64,000 nucleotides of DNA from Flavobacteriales bacterium (GTDB lineage: Bacteria; Bacteroidota; Bacteroidia; Flavobacteriales_F; PHOS-HE28), in NCBI GenBank assembly GCA_016716605.1, contig JADJWA010000001.1, positions 2,897,001 through 2,961,000 of the forward strand, given 5' to 3'. Below are positions 52,986 to 61,636 of the stretch, piece by piece (within the stretch, counting starts at the first letter, position 1; each line of letters starts with the position of its first letter). The translations under genes were made by a program, and so were the position numbers. The notes under the pieces are model-generated. The model saw nothing but the letters and a program-made list of their open reading frames with translations, was not told where the DNA came from and ran no database searches.

Positions 52986-54546
52986 GCCAGTTGATGATTT
53001 CGGTCGATTCAGCCCGTTCACTGATCTGATGCGTGCCGATGCTCACTGGCTGAGCGAGAGCGGCCTCGATGACGGCGCGAGAAACCGCGGCGAGGTCCCG
53101 TGCTTCGATCAACGGCAAAGACCACCGGCGTCTTTGCCACATGGCAGCAATGGCTCGTTCGCAGCGTGCAATCGTGCGGAGCGCGGCCTCGAGGCCTTCC
53201 AGGTCGCGGATGATACCCGCGTGCGCCGACATGGCGTGGCGGATGCTGGCGATTGCGCGCATGGCAGCTTCCGGGGCTCTTCGCGAGAGCTTTGATTGCG
53301 CGATGCAGCGTTTGCTTGCAACATGCTCACCATGGGTTTCGCGGAGCCAGGCATTGGCTGCGCGCCGGGGAATGACCAAGGCCTCGAGCAGTGAATTTGA
53401 GGCAAGCCGGTCGGCGCCATGCAAGCCGGAGCCAGCGCACTCGCCAATGGCGATGAGGCCGGGAAGCGAACTGCGGCCCTGGTCATCGGTGGCAATGCCC
53501 CCGCAGAGGTAGTGCGCAGCCGGTGACACCGGGATCAAGTCGCGACCGGGCGCGATGCCGTGTGCACGGCATTCGCGCTCGATGGCCGGGAACTCCGCCG
53601 CGAAGCGCGCAGGGCCGATCGACGAGGCATCGAGCCACACATGCTGCATCCCTGAGTGTTTCATTGTCATTTCGATTGCGCGGGCCACCACATGGCGCGG
53701 AGCCAGGTCCTTGGCCGGATGCACTCGATCCATCAAAGGCAAACCATTGCCGCCGATGAGCCGTGCTCCAGCGCCGCGCACCGCTTCGCTGATCAGCGGC
53801 ACCTGGCCTGATCCGCCGGTATGGAGCGCGGTGGGATGGAATTGCACGAAGGCCATGTCGCGCAGCGGCAGGTCGGCGCGCACCGCCATCGCGACACCGT
53901 CACCCGTTGCCTCCGCCGGATTCGTTGTCCGCTCATACACCTGTCCGACGCCTCCAGTGGCCAACACAACCAAATCCGCTCGATGCTCCATGAGGTCGCC
54001 GCTGCTCAGGTCGATGGCCTGTACGCCAACACAGCGGCGGCTCTGCCCTTCGACCTCAATGATCAAGTCGACCGCGCGATGACCCTGCATGAGCTGTACG
54101 CCAGTCAACGCGCCGAGCCGTTCACGCAGCACCCTTACGATCTCCTCCCCAGTGCGATCGCGATGATGAAGCACCCGCGCCCTGCTGTGTCCGCCTTCGC
54201 GCGCCAGATGCAGCTTCCCATCCGCATCGTGATCGAAGCGCGCCCCCATGCGTTGGAGCCAATCGATCACAGCCGGGCCTTCGCGCACCACCCGCTCAAC
54301 CACCTCGCGGTCATTGCGTCCGGCGCCCACCCGGATTGTGTCCTCCACGTGGATCTTGACCGTATCCCCATCGCCCATCACAACGGCCACGCCCCCCTGG
54401 GCCGCGTAAGAGCTGCTGCCAGCTACCGGGGCCTTGGTCAGGACACGAATGCGGAGCGGCCTTCCCTCTGCCGGCTCGATGAGTGCCACGGCGCAGGCCA
54501 TGCCAGCGATGCCCCCGCCCACCACGATGACCTCCAGCGGCTTCAT
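52945..54546 (-). CDS. nadB: L-aspartate oxidase
   Basis: 533 residues. It oxidises L-aspartate to iminoaspartate for NAD synthesis, using FAD and either O2 or fumarate as acceptor. The FAD motif IVVGGGIAGMACAVAL, SSSYAAQGGVAV, the active-site region VQFHPTALHTG, and RHVVARAIE and GECAGSGLHGADRLASNS match the family. The ATG at 54546 overlaps the nadA stop (ATGA). It is the last gene of the run NorC-like, NorB-like, nadA, nadB. The use of fumarate would keep NAD synthesis going without oxygen. Confidence 0.93.
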   Translation of the reverse strand: MKPLEVIVVGGGIAGMACAVALIEPAEGRPLRIRVLTKAPVAGSSSYAAQGGVAVVMGDGDTVKIHVEDTIRVGAGRNDREVVERVVREGPAVIDWLQRMGARFDHDADGKLHLAREGGHSRARVLHHRDRTGEEIVRVLRERLGALTGVQLMQGHRAVDLIIEVEGQSRRCVGVQAIDLSSGDLMEHRADLVVLATGGVGQVYERTTNPAEATGDGVAMAVRADLPLRDMAFVQFHPTALHTGGSGQVPLISEAVRGAGARLIGGNGLPLMDRVHPAKDLAPRHVVARAIEMTMKHSGMQHVWLDASSIGPARFAAEFPAIERECRAHGIAPGRDLIPVSPAAHYLCGGIATDDQGRSSLPGLIAIGECAGSGLHGADRLASNSLLEALVIPRRAANAWLRETHGEHVASKRCIAQSKLSRRAPEAAMRAIASIRHAMSAHAGIIRDLEGLEAALRTIARCERAIAAMWQRRRWSLPLIEARDLAAVSRAVIEAALAQPVSIGTHQISERAESTEIINWLTGTAHRTARDGR

Positions 54547-55508
54547 CCTAGAGCGAGCATTCGGCGCAAGGCGCGTTCTGCACCGATGCGCACAGGTTCT
54601 AGCAAAGTCACTTCCGGCCGCATGAGGAGCAAGGCATCGCGCACCTTCTCCAGCGTGTTGAGCTTCATGTATGGACACTCGCTGCATGCACAAGCATTAT
54701 CTGCGGAGGCTGGCGCTGCTATTAACGTCTTGTGCGGCACGGCAGCGCGCATGTTGTGCAGGATGCCGGCCTCGGTAGCCACGATGAAGGTGGCGCCCGC
54801 ATCGCGTTTCACGAAGTCGAGCAGCGAACTGGTGCTGCCCACATGATCGGCTTCGGCGAGGATGTGCTCCGGGCATTCGGGATGCGCGATGAGCTTCGCC
54901 GCTGGATGCATGCCCATCAGAAGTTTCAGCTTATCGGCGCTGATGGCCACATGCACCTCGCAGCTGCCGTCCCAAAGCAGCAACTGGCGGCCGGTCACGC
55001 GTTGCACATAGGCGCCAAGGTGCTTGTCGGGCGCGAAGAGGATCGGACGATCGGGCGGCAGGCTGTTCACCACGCGCACAGCGTTGCTGCTGGTGCAGAT
55101 GATGTCGCTCATGGCCTTCACGGCAGCGCTGCAATTGATGTAGCTCACCACGAGATGGTCGCGGTGCTGGGCGAGGAAGTCCGCGAAGGCTTCAGTCGGC
55201 GCTCCGTCCGCCAAGGAGCATCCTGCGGCCACGTCGGGCACCAGCACCGTGCGCTCCGGGTTCAGGATCTTGGCAGTCTCCGCCATGAAGTGAACGCCGC
55301 AGAAGAGGATCACATCGGCATTGCTGCGGTCGGCCGCTTGCGCCAGCGCCAGGCTGTCGCCGATGTGATCGGCCACCGCCTGGATTTCTGGAATCTGGTA
55401 GTAGTGGGCCAGGATCACGGCGTTGCGCTCCTGCTTGAGCAGAAGGATCTCCTCCGATATCTCGTCGGTTGAGACCGCTCTCATGGTGGCGACAGCAGTC
55501 AAGATCAT
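54543..55508 (-). CDS. nadA: Quinolinate synthase
   Basis: 321 residues. It condenses iminoaspartate with dihydroxyacetone phosphate to quinolinate using an oxygen-sensitive [4Fe-4S] cluster. Motifs: AVILAHYYQIPEIQ, DVILFCGVHFMAETAKIL in part, PDVAAGCSLAD, VSYINCSAAVKA, HPECPEHI and CSECPYMKLNTLEKV. Cluster ligands are expected among the Cys of ILFCGVHF, HPECP and CSECP. The ATG at 55508 overlaps the stop of the NorB-like gene; a later ATG at 55484 is possible. Paired with nadB. Confidence 0.93.
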   Translation of the reverse strand: MILTAVATMRAVSTDEISEEILLLKQERNAVILAHYYQIPEIQAVADHIGDSLALAQAADRSNADVILFCGVHFMAETAKILNPERTVLVPDVAAGCSLADGAPTEAFADFLAQHRDHLVVSYINCSAAVKAMSDIICTSSNAVRVVNSLPPDRPILFAPDKHLGAYVQRVTGRQLLLWDGSCEVHVAISADKLKLLMGMHPAAKLIAHPECPEHILAEADHVGSTSSLLDFVKRDAGATFIVATEAGILHNMRAAVPHKTLIAAPASADNACACSECPYMKLNTLEKVRDALLLMRPEVTLLEPVRIGAERALRRMLALG

Positions 55509-56887
55509 TTTGAATCAGTTGCCCCCCCGATTCCAAATGAACCTGAGTCCTCGGAGAATCTACCGGATGCTACTCTATCTGCTGAACCGACTTTCAGACA
55601 GCCATACAACAGAACCGCGGCTACCAGCCCCAGTCCCATGAGCACGCCGATCCCCGCCAATGCGAATACCGTGAGCGCTGGTAATGCCGGCAGCATGAGC
55701 TGCTGGTGCTCGGTAATGCCCAGCGCCGTGGCCCTCCAGCCCTTGGCAATGCCTGCGACGATGAGCGCCAACCAGAAGACCCCTAGGCTTCCCATCGCCA
55801 ACAGACGCCCATGCTCCATCCACTGCATGCATCGTGCTCGTTCATCCATGCGTAGCATCCATGTAATGGACCCTAGGAGGAGCATCGTGTTTATACCGAT
55901 AGTAGCACCCATGGCATGCGCTACGGTGATGTGCGTGCCGTGCGTGTAACGGTTGATCGCCGGGATGGACATGAGCAGGGCCAGGAAAAGGTTGAGGAAG
56001 ACCCACAGCTCTGCGCCGAGCAGGAAGCGGTACGTGGTGAGGTGCTTGTGCCTGCGGTGCTCTTCGAGCTTGGACTTGAATCCGCGTATGATGTTGATGA
56101 GCAGGATCCACTCCGCCATGCTGATGCCATAGGCCAGGTGGCGGATCCAGCCCGCCGTGGGTGCGTTGTAAATGTGGTGCCCCCAGTTGAACATCAGATT
56201 CGAGAGGCCGAGGAACCAGAAAAGGAAGGCCTTTGGTCCGCGTGCGATGCCCTCATCCCCACTGATCCGCGTCATCAGGTATAGCGCCGATCCGTAAATC
56301 ATCTGGTTCCAAGCACCCACCATGGCACCGTTCGATTTCCATTGCACGGAGATCTCGCGCATGTAATTGTCGCGGAACCACGGTATCTGCCAGAGGTTCT
56401 GCTCGATGAACGTGATCAGGAAGAACACGATGCCCGTGGTCCACATCCACACATGCAGTGGAGGATCCGGGGCGCGGCGCAGCCAGGCGCGGAAGTAGTC
56501 GGCCATGAGAACGAGCCAACCAATCAGCATCGGCACCGCGAGCAGGGGAGGGAATTCCCAGTATTCACGGCCGCCGAAGCGCTTTAGGGCATAGGCGAGG
56601 AAGACCGCGATGATGGTGCCCGTCCAGAGCCAGAGGAATATGCCATGTAGAAGCGAGGAGCGCCGATGGGCGAAGACATCATCCTTGTAGCGCAGCACAC
56701 CGGCCGTTGCACCTGTGATGATCCAGAACAGCGCGGCTGACACATGCGCGGGCCGTAGCTGGGTGAAGGGCAGCGCATCCCCGACGGAAGGGTAGAGGTA
56801 CGCCAGCGCGGCGAGCACGCCGAACAGAAGGGCGAGTAGAAGAAGGAAGAGTGCAAGCGCGATATGCCAACGTTGCGTGAGGCTCAT
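55505..56887 (-). CDS. Divergent NorB-like haem-copper oxidase superfamily subunit I
   Basis: 460 residues from the ATG at 56887 with 12 likely helices. Conserved ligands: His48 (RPAHVSAALF), His237-His238 (NWGHHIYNAP) and His324 (THGTHITVAHAMG). It differs from NorB in three places: the FeB His of HLWVE is Asn186, the adjacent FeB Glu is Val190, and the low-spin haem His two residues after the haem b3 ligand is Met326. It is therefore not a canonical NorB or CcoN. With its NorC-like partner upstream (4-bp overlap) it may be one of the non-canonical NO reductase classes or reduce another substrate. nadA and nadB follow by overlap. Confidence 0.7.
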   Translation of the reverse strand: MSLTQRWHIALALFLLLLALLFGVLAALAYLYPSVGDALPFTQLRPAHVSAALFWIITGATAGVLRYKDDVFAHRRSSLLHGIFLWLWTGTIIAVFLAYALKRFGGREYWEFPPLLAVPMLIGWLVLMADYFRAWLRRAPDPPLHVWMWTTGIVFFLITFIEQNLWQIPWFRDNYMREISVQWKSNGAMVGAWNQMIYGSALYLMTRISGDEGIARGPKAFLFWFLGLSNLMFNWGHHIYNAPTAGWIRHLAYGISMAEWILLINIIRGFKSKLEEHRRHKHLTTYRFLLGAELWVFLNLFLALLMSIPAINRYTHGTHITVAHAMGATIGINTMLLLGSITWMLRMDERARCMQWMEHGRLLAMGSLGVFWLALIVAGIAKGWRATALGITEHQQLMLPALPALTVFALAGIGVLMGLGLVAAVLLYGCLKVGSADRVASGRFSEDSGSFGIGGATDSK

Positions 56888-57279
56888 CGTGCTGGAATGA
56901 GATAGGTGCCCGTCCAGTGCACTGCGCCATCGGGAACCTGGCTGCGGCCGGACTGGTTCACCCAGGCGAGGAAGGCTACTAAGGCGTCCAACTCGCCATC
57001 GCTCAGTTCGTGGGCGGGCATTCGACCGGTGCCATAGCGCACGAATGTGCGAATCCGGGCCTCGCCCTTTTCGCCATGCACATTCGTGAGGTCGGGGCCC
57101 ATGTAGCCGCCAAGGCCATAGAGTTGATGGCAGCTCGTGCAATTCTGCAGTTGCCAAACCTCCATGCCCTGCCTCACCTGCGCATCGGCAAGAGGCGCTT
57201 CGCTCACGCCTTCATACACGAACCAGGTTCCCGCACCAAAGCAGGCCACTAGCGAGGCGAGCACGTACCGCATCCACAT
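56884..57279 (-). CDS. NorC-like monohaem cytochrome c subunit
   Basis: 131 residues from the ATG at 57279; an upstream TTG is less likely, and another ATG is at 57273. One N-terminal membrane helix, then QGMEVWQLQNCTSCHQLYG with haem motif Cys47-Cys50-His51 and GYMGPDLTNVHGEKG, closely echoing NorC of the main cluster (GKEIWESNNCMGCH, YAPELTRVYERRG). A likely axial Met is in GTGRMPAHEL. Partner of the NorB-like protein. The inferred transcript from the operator at 57317 starts about at this ATG. Confidence 0.82.
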   Translation of the reverse strand: MWMRYVLASLVACFGAGTWFVYEGVSEAPLADAQVRQGMEVWQLQNCTSCHQLYGLGGYMGPDLTNVHGEKGEARIRTFVRYGTGRMPAHELSDGELDALVAFLAWVNQSGRSQVPDGAVHWTGTYLIPAR

Positions 57280-57316
57280 TTCATCCAAATAACGGACATG
57301 CTTATCCGGAATAGGG

Positions 57317-57328
57317 TGACAGGCGTCA
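57317..57328. promoter_or_regulatory. FNR/DNR-type operator before the NorCB-like/nadAB operon
   Basis: Perfect palindrome TGAC-AGGC-GTCA directly after the nrdJ stop. On the minus strand GTTATTTG (57293-57286) ends 36.5 nt from the centre, so transcription would begin near 57280, one base before the chosen ATG. Confidence 0.65.
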
Positions 57329-57330
57329 GT

Positions 57331-59901
57331 TCACCCGCACTTGCTCTGCCCGCAGCTCTTGCACTTCAAGCAGCCTTCCTCATAATACAGGCCATCCGCA
57401 TCGCCGCATTCGGTGCATTTGCGCCCTGCGGCTTGCGTGCCATCGGGGATGTAGCGCGAGAGCGCGCGTACCACGCCGTTCTTCCAGGTGTTCAGCGTGG
57501 CATCATACAAGTTCAGGTTCGCCACCACGTCCACCACCTGCGGAACAGGCATGCCTTGGCGCAGCATGCCGCTGATCAGGATAGCATAATTCCAGAACTC
57601 GGGGTTGAAGGTGCGGCTGAGCCCTTGCACCGTCACATGATAGTCGTCCCCATCGGCGTACTCGAGATCGTAGATGTTCTTGCCCCGCTTCTGGTCCTTG
57701 CGCTTCACCACCCAGCCTTTGGTGACCCACTTGGGCAGTTCGAATCCGCCGTTGGCCTTGCCGGTGAAAACCTCGTAGGGCTTGCCGTCCAAGAGGCCCA
57801 CGACGGCCAACCAAGGCTCGGTCTCGTTATTGAATCGGAGCACATCGGCGTCGAGGCGTTCCGGCCGCGAGACCGGGGCATGCTGATCAACGGGTGCTTC
57901 CTTCTTCTCGGCCACCAGCACTCCACTGCGACTGCCATCGCGGTACACGGTGATTCCTTTTAAGCCTTGCTTCCATGCCTCCAGGTAGATGCCGCCGACC
58001 TCTTCGACCGTCGCGGTGGAGGGCAGGTTGATCGTGCTGCTGATGGAATGCGTGGTGTACTTCTGAACGACGGCCTGCAGGCGCACGCGCTTGTGCCAAT
58101 CGATGTCGTTCGCGGTGGCGCCGGCGTACGGGCTTTCCGCAGTGTCCTTCTTTCCGGTCGCTTGCATCCAGTCCAGCAGGCGCGGGTGGTGTACAGTGAA
58201 CTCCTCCCACTGGTCGCCGAGTTCGTCAATGAAGCTGACGTTGGCCTTCCTGTCACCAGGAACAACCTTTCGACGCCGTGTATAGCCCAGCATGTACACA
58301 GGTTCGATGCCGCTGCTGGTGCGGGTGAGCAGGCTGAGCGTACCGGTAGGCGCGACGGTGCTGAGGCTGATGTTCCGCCGGCCGTGCTTCATCATGCGCG
58401 CATGCACGTCCGGCAGTTCCGTCTCCAGCATCGCAGTGAAATCCGAGGTGCGCTCAATGGCTGGATCGAAGCCGATGAAGGCGCCGCGTTCGATGGCCAT
58501 ATCGATGCTGCTTTCGAACTCTGCGCGGCACTTGGTGCGCATGATCTCCTCGGTGGCGATCAATGCGGCCTCGCTGTCGTACTTCAAGCTGAGCCCTGCG
58601 AGTGCATCGGCGAGGCCCGTGAAGCCGAGGCCCGTTCGGCGGCCCTTGCGTCCGGTTTCCCGCAGCAGCTCCCAGGTCTCTCGCTCCACGCGCTTGATCG
58701 CATCGTGCTCTGAATCGCTATCCACTTTGGCCAGGATGCGGTCTGCCGCTTCGAGTTCGAGATCCACCAGGTCGTCCATGAGGCGCTGTGCCTCGTAAGT
58801 GACCAGGGCGAAGCGCTCGTGGTCAAAGCGCGCGGCTGGCGTGAAAGCATCGGTGATGAAGCTGTAGAGATTGATCGCGATGAGTCGGCAGCTGTCTCCG
58901 CCCTGCATGGCGATCTCACTGCATGGATTGGTGCTCTCGTTCCGGAATCCCGGGTACACGCTGCTGGTAGAGTACCGGTGCTGCCTGTCCCAGAAGATCA
59001 CACCGGGTTCGGCCGTGCGGTGCGCGCATGCGATCAGCGTGTCCCAGAGCTCCCGAGCCTTCACCTGGCGCGTTACGGTCGGCTCCTTCGCATCGATTGG
59101 CCAGCGCAGGGTGAACGCCTCGTCGGCGTCAACCGCGCGCAGGAACTCATCGCTCACCCGCACGCTGATGTTGGCCCCGGTCACTTTGGCGAGATCCTGT
59201 TTGATCGTGATGAACTTCTCCACGTCGGGGTGGGCGATGTCCATGGTGAGCATGAGCGCGCCGCGCCGGCCTTTCTGTGCCACCTCGCGCGTGGTATTGC
59301 TGAAGCGCTCCATGAAGCTCACGACGCCAGTGCTGGTGCGTGCGGCGTTGCTCACGTGGGCGCCTTCGGGCCGCAGCGTGCTCAGGTCGAAGCCCACGCC
59401 GCAGCGCCGCTTGAAGAGCTGCGCAAGCTGTTGGTCGCTTTGGAAGATGCCACCGTAGCTGTCCAGTGGTGAGGGAATGACCACACAGTTGCTGAGCGAA
59501 GCCAGACGGTACGGATCGCCTAGCGAAGCCATCACGCTGCCTTGAGGCACCACATCGCGGAAGCCCTGGAAAAGCTGGAGGATGCGCTCCTCATCGAGCG
59601 CGGCGCGCTTACGGCCATGGGCCGAAAGCGCTGACCTCCGCTCTTCCGGCATCGTTTGATACGAGCGCTCGATGCGAGCGAACTCCCGGGCCATCCGGCG
59701 GTGCATGTCGGCCGGTGAGCGTTCCAGCAATCGGCCTTCCGGATCGCGCAATGCGTACTTGTTCACCCAGGTCGTAGCAGCGAGCTCATCACCGTGGAAA
59801 TAGGCCATGGCAGCGACCAGCGCCTCCTCGCGCGTGCATTCGGGTGCTGTTCGCATATGAGTAGGAGAGGGGGTGAAGAGTTCGAGCTTTGAAGGTACCA
59901 T
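57331..59901 (-). CDS. nrdJ: Adenosylcobalamin-dependent (class II) ribonucleotide reductase
   Basis: 856 residues. It makes deoxyribonucleotides with B12 and works with or without oxygen. Motifs: ASLSNCVVIPSPLDSYGGIF in part, active-site NPCSEIAMQ, RTGLGFTGLADALAGL, APTGTLSLLTRTSSGIEP in part, and a C-terminal zinc ribbon CTECGDADG with CLKCKSCGQSKCG. The N-terminal part has no clear ATP-cone. The ATG at 59901 gives a short leader from the inferred promoter; a second ATG at 59856 is possible. It ends 2 bp before the operator of the next operon. Oxygen-independent dNTP supply fits the regulator sites around it. Confidence 0.95.
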   Translation of the reverse strand: MVPSKLELFTPSPTHMRTAPECTREEALVAAMAYFHGDELAATTWVNKYALRDPEGRLLERSPADMHRRMAREFARIERSYQTMPEERRSALSAHGRKRAALDEERILQLFQGFRDVVPQGSVMASLGDPYRLASLSNCVVIPSPLDSYGGIFQSDQQLAQLFKRRCGVGFDLSTLRPEGAHVSNAARTSTGVVSFMERFSNTTREVAQKGRRGALMLTMDIAHPDVEKFITIKQDLAKVTGANISVRVSDEFLRAVDADEAFTLRWPIDAKEPTVTRQVKARELWDTLIACAHRTAEPGVIFWDRQHRYSTSSVYPGFRNESTNPCSEIAMQGGDSCRLIAINLYSFITDAFTPAARFDHERFALVTYEAQRLMDDLVDLELEAADRILAKVDSDSEHDAIKRVERETWELLRETGRKGRRTGLGFTGLADALAGLSLKYDSEAALIATEEIMRTKCRAEFESSIDMAIERGAFIGFDPAIERTSDFTAMLETELPDVHARMMKHGRRNISLSTVAPTGTLSLLTRTSSGIEPVYMLGYTRRRKVVPGDRKANVSFIDELGDQWEEFTVHHPRLLDWMQATGKKDTAESPYAGATANDIDWHKRVRLQAVVQKYTTHSISSTINLPSTATVEEVGGIYLEAWKQGLKGITVYRDGSRSGVLVAEKKEAPVDQHAPVSRPERLDADVLRFNNETEPWLAVVGLLDGKPYEVFTGKANGGFELPKWVTKGWVVKRKDQKRGKNIYDLEYADGDDYHVTVQGLSRTFNPEFWNYAILISGMLRQGMPVPQVVDVVANLNLYDATLNTWKNGVVRALSRYIPDGTQAAGRKCTECGDADGLYYEEGCLKCKSCGQSKCG

Positions 59902-59953
59902 GTGTGTCAGTTGATAGGCGGGTAAAACTCCTTTGGCTCAGATCCCGGTTTGA

Positions 59954-59965
59954 TGACGCCCGTCA
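59954..59965. promoter_or_regulatory. FNR/DNR-type operator before nrdJ
   Basis: Perfect palindrome TGAC-GCCC-GTCA. On the minus strand GAGTTTTA (59930-59923) ends 36.5 nt from its centre, giving an inferred start near 59917 and a 16-nt leader before nrdJ. Confidence 0.65.
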
Positions 59966-60050
59966 ACTTGAACGCGGAGTTTTCCACCCGATTTTACACC
60001 ATCGGTCGCCCCCTCAATCGGCGCGGCACCCGAATACTCATCTTGGCGGC

Positions 60051-60743
60051 ATGAAGATCAAAGCGATCACGGCTCTCGCGTTCATGTCGTGTCCATTCGC
60101 CATCCAGGCCCAGGATGAACCCAAGGGCTATCTCGGACTCGGGTTCGGCGTGGCATCGCCGTTGGGCGAGTTCAGGAGCACTGAAGGGAAGTCTGCGGGC
60201 TACGCAAGCGATGGCGCTGCGTTCCAACTCGAGTTCGGCTACCTGTTGGGCAAGCACTTCGGAGTGGCGGCAATGGTCCGAGGCACAGGGAACGCTACGA
60301 GCGATAAAGCCCTCACTGCGGATTTCAACAATAGCCTTGGTGGATTGGACCTGAAGGTGGAGCCCGGGCTATGGGTCACAGGTAGTCTGCTCGTCGGAGG
60401 CATGGGCGCATTCCCGTTGAACGAGAAGTGGTCCTTCACTTCGCGATTGCTCGTGGGCTTCGCCAGCGTCTCCTCACCCACATTGAAGGTGAGCACCGGT
60501 GATGGTAATCTGCTGGTGAAACAGGAGGAAGGGCTGGCATCGGCCCCGACATACATGCTCGCGTTGGGCTTCAAGGTGGACCTCTCTGAGCGGTTCTGTC
60601 TACTCGTAGGGGTCGATTATCAGGGAATGGATGCGGACTTCAGCGGAGTGAAGATCGATGGGCCATCAGGGCGGAGCACGACGTCCTTCAAGCAGGCCAT
60701 ATCCATCGCTTCACTTGGCGTGACTGCTGGATATCGTCTCTGA
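60051..60743 (+). CDS. Outer-membrane beta-barrel protein
   Basis: 230 residues from the ATG at 60051, with a signal peptide ending near AIQAQ. The mature chain opens GYLGLGFGVASPLGEF and continues as alternating strands ending in YRL, the pattern of small OmpW/porin-like barrels of Bacteroidota (beta-barrel domain of the OMP_b-brl type). Function unknown. It is divergent from nrdJ; no operator-type spacing was found on its side. The 255 bp after it up to the fasciclin gene hold only a weak GGGCG/CGCCC hairpin near 60936-60955. Confidence 0.7.
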   Translation: MKIKAITALAFMSCPFAIQAQDEPKGYLGLGFGVASPLGEFRSTEGKSAGYASDGAAFQLEFGYLLGKHFGVAAMVRGTGNATSDKALTADFNNSLGGLDLKVEPGLWVTGSLLVGGMGAFPLNEKWSFTSRLLVGFASVSSPTLKVSTGDGNLLVKQEEGLASAPTYMLALGFKVDLSERFCLLVGVDYQGMDADFSGVKIDGPSGRSTTSFKQAISIASLGVTAGYRL

Positions 60744-60998
60744 TCTCGGCCATCACAGCCTCCAGGCTCGGGCTACCCTGCCATCAACGTCGAAGGTCAG
60801 GTCCAGAGCCCCGAATTGCGCACAAGCGAGCTTGCGAACAGCACGGTGGGTGACAGGATACGCAGGGCCTGAAGGAGCAACACGGACTCCAACTGACGAT
60901 TCAATTCGATCGCGAGGCTTGTGCTAACAACAAGGGCGCCCTTGCGGACGCCCCTGCTGACTTTCACCGTTCCCGTACCACGGGGATCGGCTAATTGC

Positions 60999-61568
60999 TC
61001 ATTGCGGTGGAAGAAGCACCTTGTCGATCACCACCACCAGTCCATTCGAAGCGGGCGCTGTGCCCAGCACCTTCGCATCGTTGATCATCACGGTTCCATC
61101 TTCGCTCACGGTGAATTTTGTGTCCTTCACATTCGCCATGTTCAGTTTGCGGCCGTTGGCCATCTTGTCCGGTGCGAACACGCCCAAGGCCACATGGTAT
61201 TCCAGGATATCCTGCAGAGCGGCCTTGCTCTCGGGCTTCATCAGGTCATCGAGCGTCCCGGCCGGCAGCGCATTGAATGCTGCATCAGTCGGTGCGAACA
61301 CCGTGAATGGGCCCGCATTCACGAGCACGTCCTCGTATTTCACCTGAAGCACGGCCTTCACCAGGATCGTGTGGTCCGGTGACGCCACGGCAATCTGAAC
61401 GACGTTCTTTTGGCTGAGGTCATCCTTCACTGCACTTTGTCCGGCGGCAGGTTCGTTTCCGGATGATGCGGGTTCAGTTGTTGCTGGCGTCTCAGCGCCG
61501 CCACAGGCGATTAAGCAAGGAAGCGTGAATGCCATCAGCAGTGCGCTCGTTGATGTGAAGGTCTTCAT
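60999..61568 (-). CDS. Fasciclin (FAS1) domain lipoprotein
   Basis: 189 residues. Lipoprotein signal with lipobox LIAC (Cys about 22), a Thr/Ser/Pro linker, then one FAS1 domain: KAVLQVKYEDVLVNAGPFTVF in part, APTDAAFNALPAGTLDDLM, ILEYHVALG and a final VVVIDKVLLPP. FAS1 domains bind proteins or glycans at cell surfaces. It sits downstream of nosDFY on the same strand but has its own operator at 61625, so it is likely a separate transcript. A role linked to N2O respiration has no direct support. Confidence 0.88.
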   Translation of the reverse strand: MKTFTSTSALLMAFTLPCLIACGGAETPATTEPASSGNEPAAGQSAVKDDLSQKNVVQIAVASPDHTILVKAVLQVKYEDVLVNAGPFTVFAPTDAAFNALPAGTLDDLMKPESKAALQDILEYHVALGVFAPDKMANGRKLNMANVKDTKFTVSEDGTVMINDAKVLGTAPASNGLVVVIDKVLLPPQ

Positions 61569-61624
61569 GGATGGTTGGTTCGTTTAGGCGCATCGAAAGA
61601 ACAGGGACCTTAGCATCCGCAATA

Positions 61625-61636
61625 TGACATCTGTCA
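61625..61636. promoter_or_regulatory. FNR/DNR-type operator before the fasciclin gene
   Basis: Perfect palindrome TGAC-ATCT-GTCA. On the minus strand TTCTTTCG (61601-61594) ends 36.5 nt from its centre, placing the start of transcription near 61588, 20 nt before the ATG. A poorer half-match (TGAC-AACG-GTCC) lies at 61647-61658. Confidence 0.65.

Noticed and set aside
60935..60957. GGGCG/CGCCC hairpin downstream of the fasciclin gene as a terminator
   Set aside because: Stem of only five pairs and no T-run on the minus strand; kept only as a remark.
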